A stretch of 64,000 bases of DNA from Palsa-504 sp963800415. Its GTDB lineage: Bacteria; Actinomycetota; Actinomycetes; Streptosporangiales; Streptosporangiaceae. Made by a program: the position numbers and the translations under genes. Positions 42,286 to 51,389 of the stretch are shown here, piece after piece (position 1 is the stretch's first letter; every line of letters begins with the position of its first letter). The stretch is taken from NCBI GenBank assembly GCA_963800415.1, contig CAWDBS010000049.1, positions 13,648-77,647 on the forward strand, in the 5' to 3' direction. The notes beneath the pieces are model-generated. The model made no database searches. It was not told where the DNA came from and saw only the letters and a program-made list of their open reading frames with translations.

Positions 42286-42340
42286 GACGGGGAGGGACTG
42301 GAAACGGAGCTCCGGCCACCGCGCCAGTCCCTCACCCTAC

Positions 42341-42625
42341 GTCGGTGTGTCGCTTGAAAAGGGGACATGAGCTGCAGAAACGCTGCGTTTGGGCCGCGAA
42401 GATGTAGCCAGAAGAATCTGGAGCTGCCCTCGGGGTGATACCAAGTTGATCATCGCCGGACGGCCGGATGCCGCGCCGGACAGCGGCATGTAGCCAGAAC
42501 GCCGACTTGCCTCACCTATCGTTTGCCCAGGTCACTGCCGGCATTCGCATCCGCTGGGTCACGTAACTTCGGCCTAGCTGCTGCGATAGCAAGCCCGCGA
42601 ATGATTGCTGCCGCCGTGCCAGCCG
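42341..42625. other. Intergenic stretch after the intron
   Basis: No gene is seen in these 285 bases. The 12-base word ATGTAGCCAGAA occurs twice (42402-42413 and 42488-42499), with no other clear structure. The interrupted sequence that originally flanked the intron cannot be recognised as coding. Confidence 0.5.
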
Positions 42626-42868
42626 TCAATCGCCCGGACCGCTGCCCGTCGCTGACTCAGGGTGCTGGCGTCCGCGGTGCACCTCGATAACATGCGCGCC
42701 GAAGGTCTCAAGCCTGGCCAGCAGCCCTTGCAGCGCCGCAAAATCGGGAAGCTCGCCGTACAGCATGGTCTCAACCGGTTCCACCGAAGCGGAGAGGTAC
42801 CCAAAGTCGAGCAGCGCCTCGGGCGGGAGAATCCCGGAAACGCGGATCTCGTAATGAGGTGAAGCCAC
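42626..42868 (-). CDS. Small conserved protein of unknown function
   Basis: An 80-residue protein (YEIRVSGILPPEALLDFGYL then VEPVETMLYGELPDFAALQGLL and a final helix with HVIEVHRG) with an alpha/beta pattern. Short proteins with the EPVETxLxG segment recur in actinomycetes but have no known role as far as I recall. It is a single gene with ATG 42868, followed on the same strand by nothing obvious. Confidence 0.65.
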   Translation of the reverse strand: MASPHYEIRVSGILPPEALLDFGYLSASVEPVETMLYGELPDFAALQGLLARLETFGAHVIEVHRGRQHPESATGSGPGD

Positions 42869-42984
42869 GGCGGGCCTCCCAGGCTATCGGAACGGGCCAA
42901 TCACTGGATCACACGATGCCGCGGTTCCGGCCCCGGCGCGCCACCCGGACCGGGTGACTCTCACCTGCTGCCGGGACGGATGCA

Positions 42985-45288
42985 TCACCGCGACGGCATG
43001 AGGACCGGTCCTGACCTTTCCAGCAGGCCCAGTTCGCGGGACCGGCTTACCGCCTGGCTGCGTGAGGAGGCGCCCAGCTTGCGGTAGATGGACATCGCCT
43101 GCGATTTGACGGTGTTGGCAGATAGGAACATCTCCTCGGCGATCTGGGGGAATGACAGGTGAGTCAGGAGCAACGGCAGCAGGCGGAGCTCGGCGGCGGT
43201 CAGGGCCGAGGCTCCCGGGGCGAATGAACCGCGGGCCTGGGCGAGCTCGGCCCGGAGGTCCTCGGCCTGCCTGGTGAACACACCTAGGCCAGGGCGCCGG
43301 GTGAGGATCTCGCTGATCTCCTGGAGGAGGATCCGCGCCGCGGCGACGTCGGACAGCGCGAGGTGGCACCTGGCGAGCTCGATCCGGGCCTGGACGGCCA
43401 GGTGCGGCAGAGCGTAGGTCAGGCCCGGCCGGAGGCGCTGCGCCTGGGTCAGTTCCATGATGGCGCGCGGCCGGTCGGCCTGATGCAGCGCTATCCGCGC
43501 GGCCACGGCATGCAGGAACGCGACGAGGGGATAGTCTTCCAAATTGGCGTCGCGGGCTAGCGACTGGGCGTCGGACAGGTGCCGCTCGCCTGCCTTCCAG
43601 GCGCCCCTGTCGATCGCCAGCAGTGACCGCTCGGCAAGCGCGACGCAGGCACCGATGGTAGCCCCGCCAGCCCGGCCTCCGGCGGCAGCGTCCTGGAATA
43701 GGAGATCGGCCCGGTCCGTCTCGCCGGCCATCAGGTGCGCCATGGCCAGGTACAGGATCGCTGCGGTCCGCCAGAAACTGTCGGCGGCCATGGTCCTGGC
43801 CGCGAGTTCGGCGTCGGCCCGCATCTGTTCTGCCCCGTCGCGGCACAGCAGCGCCCGGAGCAGCGCGAGCCACGGCTCGCTTGAGGGGCTCCCGTCCGGC
43901 ATGCTGGCCACGGCGGATCCCCGCTCGGCGACCTCGGCCCAGTGTTCGGCCTCGCCTGGTTTCCCGGTCAAGGCCGAGATCATCGCCGCCAAGACAGCGG
44001 CCGCCGGGTAGTTTGCCGTGGGCGTATGATTCCCCAGCCATCTGAACCACCGCTCAGCGGTAGCGACCCTGCCCTGCTGGTAGGCGGGAAACGCCAGCGT
44101 GCCGATAAGGCGAGCCGCCGAATCCGCCTCGCCCGCCTGCATCCAGTACCGTAGCGCCTCCGCGGGCTCCCCGTTGCGCTCGTGCCACTGCGCGGCCCGC
44201 CGGTGGAGGACGGGTATCAGGCCAGGCTCGAGGCGGTGCAACTCGGCCAGGAGCATATCGCGGAGCAGATGATGGTAGCGGTACCACTGCCCACGCCGGT
44301 CCAGCGGCACTAGCAGCAAGTTCGACTGCTCCAGCTCGGCCAGCGCTGCCGCGGACCCGCTTCCCTCGAGCACCGCGTCGCACAGCGGCCCGCACATGCG
44401 CTCCAGCACCGCGGTCCGGGTCAGGAACGCACGTCGCGGCCGGGAGATCCGGGCCAGGAACTCCGACTCCATGTACTCGCTCACCAGCCGGTCATCTCCG
44501 CCGAACGAAACAGCCGCACCCGCGAAGGGACCGTCCTCCCGCAGGTACAGAGCCGCGAGGTACAGCCCGGCCGGCCAGCCCTCGGTCCGCCGGTGAAGGT
44601 CGGTCACGTCGTCCTCGCCGACCGTGATGTCAGCGTTGTGCAGCAGCAAGGACGCCTCGTCACGGTCGAGCGACAGGTCTCCGGGGCCGATCTCCAGGAT
44701 CTTTCCCTCGGCCCGCAGCCGCGGCACGCGCAGCGGTGGTCGGCCCCGCCCGGCCACCGCCAGCCGGGAGCCGCCCGGCACGTGATCGGCCAGCACCGAC
44801 AGCGCCGCCTGGCATTCCCGGTTGCGCAGCATGTGCACGTCGTCCAGGACCAGCGCGACCGGCGAGGTCATCGACGAGAACGCCGACCCGAGCCGCGGGA
44901 CCACCGAGCCAGGCACCGAACTGCCCGGCGAGGCCAGCGCATCGAAGACCCGCTGGTCGATCGGCTCGACCCTATTGAGCGCCTCGGCGACATAAGTGAG
45001 CAGGACCTTCGGATCGTTGTCCCGTTCATCGACCGACACCCAGGCGAAAGACTGGCCGTTGCGCTCGGCCCACTGCGCCAGGACCGTGGTCTTGCCGTAG
45101 CCGGGCGGCGCAACTACCGAAACGATTGGACGCCGATCGCCCCGCGCCAGCCGTTCGATCAGCAGCGAACGGCGCACCGTCCCGTGCCGCACCAGCGGAG
45201 GGCGCAGCTTCGACGCGACCAGATCGAACACCGAGTCACCCGCGCGGCGCGACCGGGCCTCGTACTCACCCACGTCGCTGTCGCTCAT
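42985..45288 (-). CDS. LuxR-family transcriptional regulator, MalT type
   Basis: The 767-residue protein begins with an ATPase module (FDLVASKLRPPLVRHG; Walker A APPGYGKTTVL; Walker B ALVLDDVHML), continues with a TPR-like helical middle and ends with a LuxR helix-turn-helix (LTAAELRLLPLLLTHLSF, EEMFLSANTVKSQAMSIYRKLG). This is the MalT/LAL plan: the middle senses an inducer and the ATPase drives activation. It is intact, unlike two LAL genes at 54-60 kb. Its target is unknown; the divergent neighbour is the intron region. Confidence 0.92.
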   Translation of the reverse strand: MSDSDVGEYEARSRRAGDSVFDLVASKLRPPLVRHGTVRRSLLIERLARGDRRPIVSVVAPPGYGKTTVLAQWAERNGQSFAWVSVDERDNDPKVLLTYVAEALNRVEPIDQRVFDALASPGSSVPGSVVPRLGSAFSSMTSPVALVLDDVHMLRNRECQAALSVLADHVPGGSRLAVAGRGRPPLRVPRLRAEGKILEIGPGDLSLDRDEASLLLHNADITVGEDDVTDLHRRTEGWPAGLYLAALYLREDGPFAGAAVSFGGDDRLVSEYMESEFLARISRPRRAFLTRTAVLERMCGPLCDAVLEGSGSAAALAELEQSNLLLVPLDRRGQWYRYHHLLRDMLLAELHRLEPGLIPVLHRRAAQWHERNGEPAEALRYWMQAGEADSAARLIGTLAFPAYQQGRVATAERWFRWLGNHTPTANYPAAAVLAAMISALTGKPGEAEHWAEVAERGSAVASMPDGSPSSEPWLALLRALLCRDGAEQMRADAELAARTMAADSFWRTAAILYLAMAHLMAGETDRADLLFQDAAAGGRAGGATIGACVALAERSLLAIDRGAWKAGERHLSDAQSLARDANLEDYPLVAFLHAVAARIALHQADRPRAIMELTQAQRLRPGLTYALPHLAVQARIELARCHLALSDVAAARILLQEISEILTRRPGLGVFTRQAEDLRAELAQARGSFAPGASALTAAELRLLPLLLTHLSFPQIAEEMFLSANTVKSQAMSIYRKLGASSRSQAVSRSRELGLLERSGPVLMPSR

Positions 45289-45803
45289 GCCTCAACCGTG
45301 TCCTCAGAAAATCTGCCGCTGTATGGTCTTCCGAAGCCCCAGACCAGGTCAAGCGTAATTAAGACCTGCCCTGCCACCCCGCGCTGGAAGCCGACGTGGG
45401 GACACGTCCCGCGGCGAGGCGGTCACCCGCGCGCACCAACTGTTCGCGAAAGCCGTCCAAACGGCAGTCTACGACGCGGACCGGCTGCCGTCCCAGGACC
45501 ACCGGGCCGCCACGGCCGGGCTGACCGGGTTCGGACACCAGCGCCCGGGCGATCTCCAGCCGCCGCCGCTGGCCGCCGCTGTAGCTGTCCACTGTCCGGC
45601 CGATCATTTCGGAGAGCCCGAGGGCGCCGGCGAGTTCGGTCGATGCCACGGACGGCCGCGCCGCGGTTTGCGCACCTCGCCCAGCCTAGCCGGTGACCCT
45701 CGCGAAGGCGCACCCTCGCAGCGCGTCTCGCGTCCACCGCGGCATCCCGGCTGCCACCGCGGGAGCCACCAGCGCCGGCGCTGTACCGAACCTGGCTCAT
45801 GGG
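45289..45803. other. Stretch without an intact gene
   Basis: This 515-base region contains only the ABC ATPase fragment at 45527-45649. A plus-strand frame at about 45395-45530 (GEAVTRAHQLFAKAVQTAVY) also looks protein-like but is not recognised and overlaps the antisense of the fragment's tail. Confidence 0.5.
45527..45649 (-). pseudogene. Fragment of an ABC transporter ATPase
   Basis: About 41 residues read ELAGALGLSEMIGRTVDSYS and then GGQRRRLEIARALVSEP, the signature motif region of multidrug-type ABC ATPases. The Walker B that should follow SEP is missing and unrelated sequence takes over. No Walker A lies upstream. It is a decayed gene end-to-end. Confidence 0.6.
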
Positions 45804-46643
45804 TCAAGGTCTCCCGGCGCCCGGTGCGGGCGCCGGGAACGCCACGACCCGCCCGCTAGGTTGCGGCGACCCGGGTTCGCCCCAGGTCTGGCCGACGACG
45901 AACAAGCGCGGGTCTTCCCCGCGGCTGAGCGCGCAGGCGAAGGCGCCGCGATCCAGGTCCACTGTAGCCAGCACCTCACCGCCGTCACGCACACGAACAC
46001 AGTGCTGGTTGCCGACGTCGGCGTACCAGACGGCACCCTCGGCATCCATGCAGATTCCGTCCGGGTGGTCGCCGGGCGTCTCCGCCCACACACGCCGGTT
46101 ACCGAGGCCACCGGCGCTGCCGATGCCGTAGGCGGTGAGCTGGTTCGCGTACGACTCGGCGACGACCAGAGTGGCACCGTCTGGGCTGATCGCCATGCCG
46201 TTGGGAAACGCGAGATCATCGGCTACCGGGCCGACGTTGCCGTCCGGGGTGACGAGCACGACCAGGCCCGGCGCGAACTCACCGCCGGGAAAGTCGAAAC
46301 CGATGGTGTTGACATAGGCGTTGCCCCGGTCGTCGACCACGATATCGTTCCACGGCTTCTCCGAGACTCCGGAAAGGTCGGCATGCTCGACTAGCGAGCC
46401 GTCAGGCTCACGGCGCAGCAGCCGTCGCTGTGCTGAGTCCACGACGAGCAGCCGCCCGTCCGGCAGGAAGTCGATGCACATCGGGAACGACGGGACAGTC
46501 ACCACCACCTCGTGGCTGCCGTCGGCGTCAAGCGCGATCACCTGGTTCGCGCCCCAGTCGGAGAACCAGACTCGCCCGTCGTGCCAGCGCGGTGACTCGC
46601 CGAACACGACCCCTTCCATCAGGACTTCAGGTGCGCTCACCAC
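45804..46643 (-). CDS. SMP-30/gluconolactonase-family protein
   Basis: The 279-residue beta-propeller starts VSAPEVLMEGVVFGESPRWH and carries the metal-site segments VWFSDWGANQVIALD, KPWNDIVVDDRGNAYV and LVVAESYANQL of the SMP-30 family. It probably hydrolyses a sugar lactone, which would fit gluconolactone made by a glucose dehydrogenase such as the one at 36336-37460; this link is inference. GTG 46643 is chosen for its GGGAGAA site; the open frame extends upstream to 46754 but that part is not family-like. Confidence 0.85.
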   Translation of the reverse strand: MVSAPEVLMEGVVFGESPRWHDGRVWFSDWGANQVIALDADGSHEVVVTVPSFPMCIDFLPDGRLLVVDSAQRRLLRREPDGSLVEHADLSGVSEKPWNDIVVDDRGNAYVNTIGFDFPGGEFAPGLVVLVTPDGNVGPVADDLAFPNGMAISPDGATLVVAESYANQLTAYGIGSAGGLGNRRVWAETPGDHPDGICMDAEGAVWYADVGNQHCVRVRDGGEVLATVDLDRGAFACALSRGEDPRLFVVGQTWGEPGSPQPSGRVVAFPAPAPGAGRP

Positions 46644-47096
46644 AACTTCTCCCTCTGCTCGGTATCGGGATAGACCGGGCCGGGCAGCAGAACTCATCGG
46701 ATCCCCGGCCAACCGCCAACCTCGCTGCCGGGTGAGCCGGTCGAAGGCCTTCACCCCTTTCTGGACGGCGGCCAGGTCGGCCGACTTGACCAGGGGTGAT
46801 CTGGCCGAAGTCGGCGGGCAGGATCACCCACGACCGGGTCGCAGGCGCGTACGGCAACTCCAAGCCGTAAGGCGCGTCATTACCAGCATCCGGCATCCGG
46901 CCCCCTACAGCACTGAGAATCTGCACCCTAGGTGCCGTCCCAGCGTGCGGTGAGATTCGGGCCTGTGGTCAGCAGGTGCGTGCACACGGTTTATGACAGA
47001 AGGACCTTTGGCCCTATGCTCCCCGCCGGGCCCGGCGCGACCATGCGGGGGATCGCCGTGACCAGCATGGGAAGACCGCGGAAGCGTGGTAGGGGC
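46644..47096. other. Intergenic stretch with a protein-like remnant
   Basis: No intact gene lies in these 450 bases. On the minus strand the pieces PYGLELPYAPATRSWVILPA and, in a second frame, LVKSADLAAVQKGVKAFDRL (about 46740-46890) look like a broken coding segment. The AVQKGVKA element recalls the end of ring-hydroxylating dioxygenase subunits, but the match is too short to name. Confidence 0.35.
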
Positions 47097-47381
47097 ATGA
47101 CATCTGACTCGCGCTTTACTCTCAGTGAAGCCCGCGCCGCGGGCGAGCGGATCGGCATCGACTGGGACGCGTCGCCGTTCGATCCCGGGCAGTTCCGGAA
47201 GGGGATGGACATCGAGCTCGAGCACGGCACGCGTGATCCGCAGACCAACGTGACCGATGACGATGTCACCATGACGGCGAAGATCGCCCGGGCGCACCTC
47301 AACGAGTTCCCGGACTATTACACCCGCCTGGCGAAGATGGAAGCCGAAGCGGAGGCGGACCACGCCGCGCCGGGTGACTGA
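47097..47381 (+). CDS. DUF5661-like small protein
   Basis: A 94-residue soluble protein whose core FRKGMDIELEHGTRDPQTNV then TDDDVTMTAKIARAHLNEFP matches the DUF5661 family as I recall it; no function is known. The C-terminus is acidic and helical (RLAKMEAEAEAD). ATG 47097 is preferred because a GGTAGGGG precedes it; the frame continues upstream without family features. It stands alone. Confidence 0.75.
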   Translation: MTSDSRFTLSEARAAGERIGIDWDASPFDPGQFRKGMDIELEHGTRDPQTNVTDDDVTMTAKIARAHLNEFPDYYTRLAKMEAEAEADHAAPGD

Positions 47382-47903
47382 AGCAGCACCGGAGATCGTG
47401 GCCCTCAGGCGCGCCCGACCAGGCGCCGGGACGAGAGCGGGATCTGCAGGAGGTCCGGTTCTGGCCGGCGCCGCACCAGCGTTCACCGTGCGGCTCTCGC
47501 GGCTCGCTGGCAATGGCGGTCGCGCCGTATCGGCCAGGTAGGCCGCGGTCGCGCCCGACCTCAGCCACCGTGAATGTTGAGGTTCGCATCGCTCAGGTTC
47601 CGGCAGGCTGTGACCTGGCGTGACCGGATGAGGCAGCTTAGCGATGGGCTTAGGTTCGTCTGCCGCATGCGCGCGCCGGGATCAGCAAGGTAGTCAGTCC
47701 AGGCGGATGAGAAGATTTGCCGGCCCTGGAGAAAACCCGCCAGTCTTGCGGTTTCGTCCCGGGCTGCGGCGCTGCGGTCACCTCCGGGCCTGGCTTGGGC
47801 CCCAGCGGCTGCTGACCGGCCCGCGCGTGGTGGCAGTGGCTCGTGATGAGGCCGCAGTCATCGCGTTCCGGTTGGCGAGCGCGGACGCGTGGTCTAGCCT
47901 GCT
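47382..47903. other. Intergenic stretch, no gene supported
   Basis: Over 520 bases I see no conserved frame. A plus-strand open frame ends at 47907 and overlaps the next start, with a tail VVAVARDEAAVIAFRLAS that could be the start of a lost gene, but nothing supports translation. Promoter elements for the zinc-ribbon gene must lie here. Confidence 0.45.
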
Positions 47904-48893
47904 GTGACTATGGCCGGTGTAGCTGCTTCCGGTAACTCGGCGTGCGGGCACCCCGTGCAGCCGGGATTTCGGTTCTGCCCGGTCTGCGGACAGCCGGCCA
48001 GCGGCAGCACTGCGCCGTCTCAGTCGTCGGCGGTGCCGTTGCCAGTGGTCCCCGCCTGGCCGCAGTCCACATTGCCGCCGTCAGTGTCACCCATGGCCGC
48101 TCCGCTGCCGCAGCCAGAGTCCGAGCCCTGGGACTCCTGGTATGCGCCTCGGTGGCCGCCGCCCCCGCCGCCACCGGGCGCTGTGCAGCCGCCACCCGCC
48201 GACCCGGATGCGACACGGGTGGATGGCCTGGGTCCGGTGCCGTCTGGCGACCTGCCCACGGCGATGCTCGGCGGCCTGCGACTGGCGCCTGCCTCTGGCG
48301 CCCCGCGGCGTTCCCGCCGCCCGCTGGTCCCGGTGATCGTGGCCGCCGCGCTCGTGGCGGTCCTGGCCGGGGCCGTCATCTTCCGGGCTCACTCGGGTAG
48401 CACCGCCGCAACGGGCACCACGCCGTCTAGCTCGTCGCAGGCCGCGTGGCGGCAGGTGGCGGTGCGGCTGTCCGGGCTGCTGGCGCGCAGCGTCACCGAC
48501 CGTGCCGCCGTCATTGATGCGGCCGCGGACGTGCGCGGCTGCGGCCCGTCCCTGCGCCTGGACGCGCGGACCTTCGCCAGCGCAGCCAGCTCCCGGCAGC
48601 GGCTTCTGTCCCGGCTGGGGAGCCTGCCCGGCCGTTCCCTGCTGCCGGCCGCGATGCTGCAGGACCTGACCGGCGCCTGGCAGGCGTCAGCCCAGGTGGA
48701 CACCGATCTTGCCCGGTGGGCGGAGGGCAAGATCGCCCGCGGCTGCCACCTCAACAGCCGATCCGACGCCCGCCTGCGAGCCTCCTACATCCCAGAGGGC
48801 CAGGCGACCGCCGGCAAGCAGGCGTTCGCCAGCCTCTGGAACCCGGTCGCCAGACGATACGGCCTCACCACCTACCAGCCGAACCAGCTCTAA
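47904..48893 (+). CDS. Zinc-ribbon membrane protein, function unknown
   Basis: The 329-residue protein has an N-terminal zinc-ribbon-like element (CGHPVQPGFRFCPVCG), a long proline-rich linker (residues about 35-95), one membrane helix (VPVIVAAALVAVLAGAVIF at about residue 142-160) and a C-terminal extracellular helical domain with two cysteines (RGCGPSL, ARGCHLN) that may pair. The topology is a cytosolic ribbon and an outside domain. GTG 47904 and ATG 47910 are alternative starts. No family role is known to me. Confidence 0.75.
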   Translation: MTMAGVAASGNSACGHPVQPGFRFCPVCGQPASGSTAPSQSSAVPLPVVPAWPQSTLPPSVSPMAAPLPQPESEPWDSWYAPRWPPPPPPPGAVQPPPADPDATRVDGLGPVPSGDLPTAMLGGLRLAPASGAPRRSRRPLVPVIVAAALVAVLAGAVIFRAHSGSTAATGTTPSSSSQAAWRQVAVRLSGLLARSVTDRAAVIDAAADVRGCGPSLRLDARTFASAASSRQRLLSRLGSLPGRSLLPAAMLQDLTGAWQASAQVDTDLARWAEGKIARGCHLNSRSDARLRASYIPEGQATAGKQAFASLWNPVARRYGLTTYQPNQL

Positions 48894-49195
48894 ACGGTCC
48901 CCTTCCTACCCGGTGCCGGTCGTGGGCAGCGCGGGCATTCCGACGTGACAAGCCGTTGCAAGAGGCCCCCAGTTCGAGCGGCACCGGAACTGCCGTCGTG
49001 CGCCCCGGCTGGAGCGTGGCGGTGCGCCCGAGCCACCCGCAGATCTGGCTGAACAGCGCGGCAGCCTGCGCTCGGCCGGTGCCGATGAGCGGATGGCGGG
49101 GCGGTGCTGGGGCCGCGGCACACCGGACAGTTGCGCCTGAGAGTCTTGTTCATCCCGGCGAGCTCGCCCTCGGTCGCCTGTGCGATATTGGGCGC
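48894..49195. other. Intergenic stretch, nothing recognised
   Basis: These 300 bases contain no conserved frame, repeat or hairpin that I can identify. The promoter of the following gene is expected near 49150-49190 (TGCGATATTGGGCGC precedes the ATG). Confidence 0.5.
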
Positions 49196-49651
49196 ATGAC
49201 GGCGTGGAAGGACGTCGAGCGCGCGGAGCCTGAGTTCGCGCAGCGCGTGCGGGGGCTCTTCGACAGGCACAGGCACAAGACGATTGCCACCTTGCGAGCC
49301 GACGGGTCGCCGCGGATCTCCGGAATCGAGGTGGCCTTCGAGGACGGCGAGCTCGCCTTCGGCTCGATGCCGGACGCGCGCAAGGGCGCGGATCTGGGCC
49401 GGGATCCGCGGTTCGCACTGCACAGCGCCACGATCGACCCGGTCGATGGCGCGGAAGCGCAGTGGCCGGGTGAGGCGAAGATCTCCGGGCGGGCGATCTA
49501 TGCCGGGCCACTGACCGGGGGATCCGACGGCGACCGCTTCTACGCCGACATCGCCGAGGTCGTACACACCCACCTCAACGAGAAGGCCACGATGCTCGTC
49601 GTTGAGTGGTGGACCCCTGCGCACGGGCTGCGCAGGATTGAACGCGAGTAA
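49196..49651 (+). CDS. Pyridoxamine 5'-phosphate oxidase-like FMN/F420 split-barrel protein
   Basis: A 151-residue split-barrel protein (HKTIATLRADGSPRISGIEV, GSMPDARKGADLGRDPRFAL and the basic HGLRRIERE end). Families of this fold bind FMN or F420; small actinomycete members often reduce or bind F420. The arginine-rich C-terminus and DPRFALHSAT segment are typical. ATG 49196 lies at a likely leaderless start. Its substrate is unknown and the neighbours are unrelated. Confidence 0.85.
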   Translation: MTAWKDVERAEPEFAQRVRGLFDRHRHKTIATLRADGSPRISGIEVAFEDGELAFGSMPDARKGADLGRDPRFALHSATIDPVDGAEAQWPGEAKISGRAIYAGPLTGGSDGDRFYADIAEVVHTHLNEKATMLVVEWWTPAHGLRRIERE

Positions 49652-50057
49652 TCTCCGGCCGAGGGCACTCCGCACCCCGGCTTCGCCAGACGACGGAAAG
49701 CTCTTCCGGGTGCGCCGCACGGTCGAGCCCACCGCCAGCGGCAGGCTGAGCGCGACGAGGTCCCCAGCATGTCCGCGGCGGCTCTACCCGCCGGTTCGCC
49801 CAGGACGCGGGCATCGTCGGGCATGGCCAGGCCGTCGGCGATCCGTTCCAGGACGTCGAGGCCCACGCCAACGGCCCGAACAGGTCTTGTGATGGCCGCC
49901 ATCCCGGCGGTCGCCCCGATGGTCGATGTAGATGCCGTCTTCGCCCTAGCCGCGGCGCGCAGCCCCAGCCATACCGGAAGCCTGCAACCTGGCTCCCACA
50001 ATGGCTCCCAAGCCGAGAGCCAAAAGCTCGAACGGGCCGCCTGACCTGCAATTTCTC
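49652..50057. other. Degenerate stretch with an XRE-regulator remnant
   Basis: The region has no intact gene. Its only recognisable piece is the XRE remnant at 49762-49866. It borders the tRNA 3'-half and the integrated element to the right, a common location for decayed genes. Confidence 0.5.
49762..49866 (-). pseudogene. Fragment of an XRE-family regulator
   Basis: About 35 residues read VGLDVLERIADGLAMPDDAR then VLGEPAGRAAADMLG, the end of the helix-turn-helix domain of actinomycete XRE regulators, where ERIADGLxMPDxAR is usual. No DNA-recognition helix precedes it in frame. It is a short pattern match. Confidence 0.45.
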
Positions 50058-50104
50058 GGTGGAGCTGAGGGGATTTGAACCCCTGACCCCCTCGATGCGA
50101 AGGG
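50058..50104 (-). tRNA. tRNA 3' half (anticodon loop to acceptor), candidate att site
   Basis: The minus strand reads TTCGCAT in an anticodon-loop position, GGGGGTC, a perfect T arm AGGGGTTCAAATCCCCT (50068-50084), then CAGCTCCACC. A matching 5' acceptor GGAGCTG and D arm are absent upstream, and the anticodon stem is mispaired (CCCCC against CGAGG). This is a tRNA half, as left by an element that integrates in a tRNA 3' end. If the loop reading is right the parent tRNA had anticodon CGC (alanine). It is not a functional tRNA. Confidence 0.65.
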
Positions 50105-50247
50105 GGTCCAGCCGACCTGCCGACCAGGCGATTCGGTGAAAGGCCAGATCAGAGGCTCTAGTTCAGCTCGGTTGGGAGAGGTTCGGGACGGTTCGCGCCG
50201 GATGCGGCCTCCCAAATTCCTCCCAACCGGCCGTGGAGGAGGAGCCC

Positions 50248-50547
50248 ATGTACGACCCCGGTCCCAGCCGGCCCGATGTCTGTTCGATCCGCACTACCGC
50301 CGAGCAAGCGGAGTTCGCGCAAGCAGCCCGCGGCGTGCTCGGCGCCGGTGGCTGCCCGCCGACCGATGGCGACCACCCGTTGCCCGGCCGCGATCGGCGC
50401 GTCCCTTACCGGCGCCTCCGCCAAGTGGTGAACGCGGCTCTCGCCAGCATCCCGCACGGGTTCAGGTACCCGATCCGGCGACTCGGCACCGGAGGCGCGT
50501 CGCTGGTGGCCGACAACCGCGGACAAGGGACGGGGGCAGGACGATGA
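50248..50547 (+). CDS. Small protein preceding the DUF2637 gene
   Basis: A 99-residue protein from ATG 50248 (MYDPGPSRPDVCSIRTTAEQ) behind GAGGAGGAG, with the central PLPGRDRRVPYRRLRQVVNA. It overlaps the next ATG by four bases (ATGA). The strong ribosome site and coupling argue it is real. Small genes of this kind commonly precede DUF2637 genes in actinomycete elements; no function is known. Confidence 0.6.
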   Translation: MYDPGPSRPDVCSIRTTAEQAEFAQAARGVLGAGGCPPTDGDHPLPGRDRRVPYRRLRQVVNAALASIPHGFRYPIRRLGTGGASLVADNRGQGTGAGR

Positions 50548-51389
50548 CCGTATTCGCCGCGGCCGCCGACGGCTACCGTACGAATGCGACGAGCAGCATC
50601 GACCGCGCCATCCGCCTGTCCACGGCGGCGGCCGTGCTCGCCGTGGCGGGAATCGCAGCATATGTCTCCTACTGGCACGCGTATGCGGTCGTCCGGGCAC
50701 ACGGCGAGAGCGGAATCACCGCCCGGCTGGAGCCGGCCACGATCGACGGCCTCGTTTACGCTAGTTCGATGGTGGTGCTGTACGCGGCACGGCACCGGAT
50801 CCCGGTACCCTCCCTGGCCCGCTGGCTGCTCGGCCTGGGGATCGCAGCTACCCTCACGGCGAACGTGGCTCAGGGCTGGTCCCACGGTCCCATCGGGGCG
50901 GTAGTCGCGGCCTGGCCAGCGGTCAGCCTCGTGGGCTCCTATGAGCTCCTGGTCTGGGTCATCCGCACATCCGGGACAGTAGAACACAGGCCGCCGGCCG
51001 AGCACCTCTGCGAAGCCCCGGCCTGCCGCGCTGCAGCGCGTTCTGCCAAGACCGCAGCCACTAGCGCCGAGTTCCCCCGCCGCGGCGAGCGCGACACACC
51101 AGACCAGACACGGCAGCCTGCCGCTCAGGTCGCCGGCCGGTCGGCCATCCCCGCCAGCGGGCAGCGCGACAAGGCGGTACCTGAGGCCGCCGCCGTCAAT
51201 GACGCCGCGGTGACCGCGTACCGGCTGAGCGCCCAAGCCGGCAATCCGCTCTCCGAACGCAAGCTGGCCCAGATGTTCGGACGCACCTCCCGCCGCTGGG
51301 CGCGCGCCAGAATCACCGAAGCACGGCGAGTACCGTCTTCAGGGCTCACCGAGGATCCGGCAATCACCGTCGGCGGCCAATCCCCGTAG
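50544..51389 (+). CDS. DUF2637-family membrane protein (AICE transfer type)
   Basis: The 281-residue protein has four membrane helices in its first 140 residues (AVLAVAGIAAYVSYWHAY, TIDGLVYASSMVVLYAA, LLGLGIAATLTANVAQGW, VAAWPAVSLVGSYELLVWVI), the DUF2637 pattern, then a disordered basic linker and a C-terminal helix-turn-helix-like end (NPLSERKLAQMFGRTSRRWA). Such proteins occur in conjugative elements and plasmids of actinomycetes, where they are linked to transfer or spread. It is coupled to the small gene before it. Confidence 0.85.
   Translation: MTVFAAAADGYRTNATSSIDRAIRLSTAAAVLAVAGIAAYVSYWHAYAVVRAHGESGITARLEPATIDGLVYASSMVVLYAARHRIPVPSLARWLLGLGIAATLTANVAQGWSHGPIGAVVAAWPAVSLVGSYELLVWVIRTSGTVEHRPPAEHLCEAPACRAAARSAKTAATSAEFPRRGERDTPDQTRQPAAQVAGRSAIPASGQRDKAVPEAAAVNDAAVTAYRLSAQAGNPLSERKLAQMFGRTSRRWARARITEARRVPSSGLTEDPAITVGGQSP

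Larger units (their letters stand above)
40340..42340 (+). mobile_element. Group II intron with reverse transcriptase gene
   Basis: The 3' end is clear: domain V at 42253-42285 and a domain VI hairpin (arms 42292-42301 and 42324-42333), ending near CCCTAC at 42340. The 5' ribozyme half holds the usual GGTGTAAGTCCGGC and AGGGAGCCCGGTAGCAGGC segments from about 40376. The 5' terminus does not show the usual GTGYG; the best alignment puts it near 40340 in CAGCGATC, so this boundary is uncertain and splicing may be impaired. The intron carries its reverse transcriptase at 40867-42241. It lies in an intergenic region downstream of the SHOCT gene. Confidence 0.85.

Noticed and set aside
46627..46926. 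Ring-hydroxylating dioxygenase fragment
   Set aside because: Only a short AVQKGVKA-like match split over two frames; too weak to call.
47644..47907. Small ORF overlapping the zinc-ribbon gene start
   Set aside because: No ribosome site, no homology and weak codon bias.
50058..50135. Complete tRNA gene
   Set aside because: The 5' acceptor and D arm do not pair with the 3' half and the anticodon stem is mismatched.
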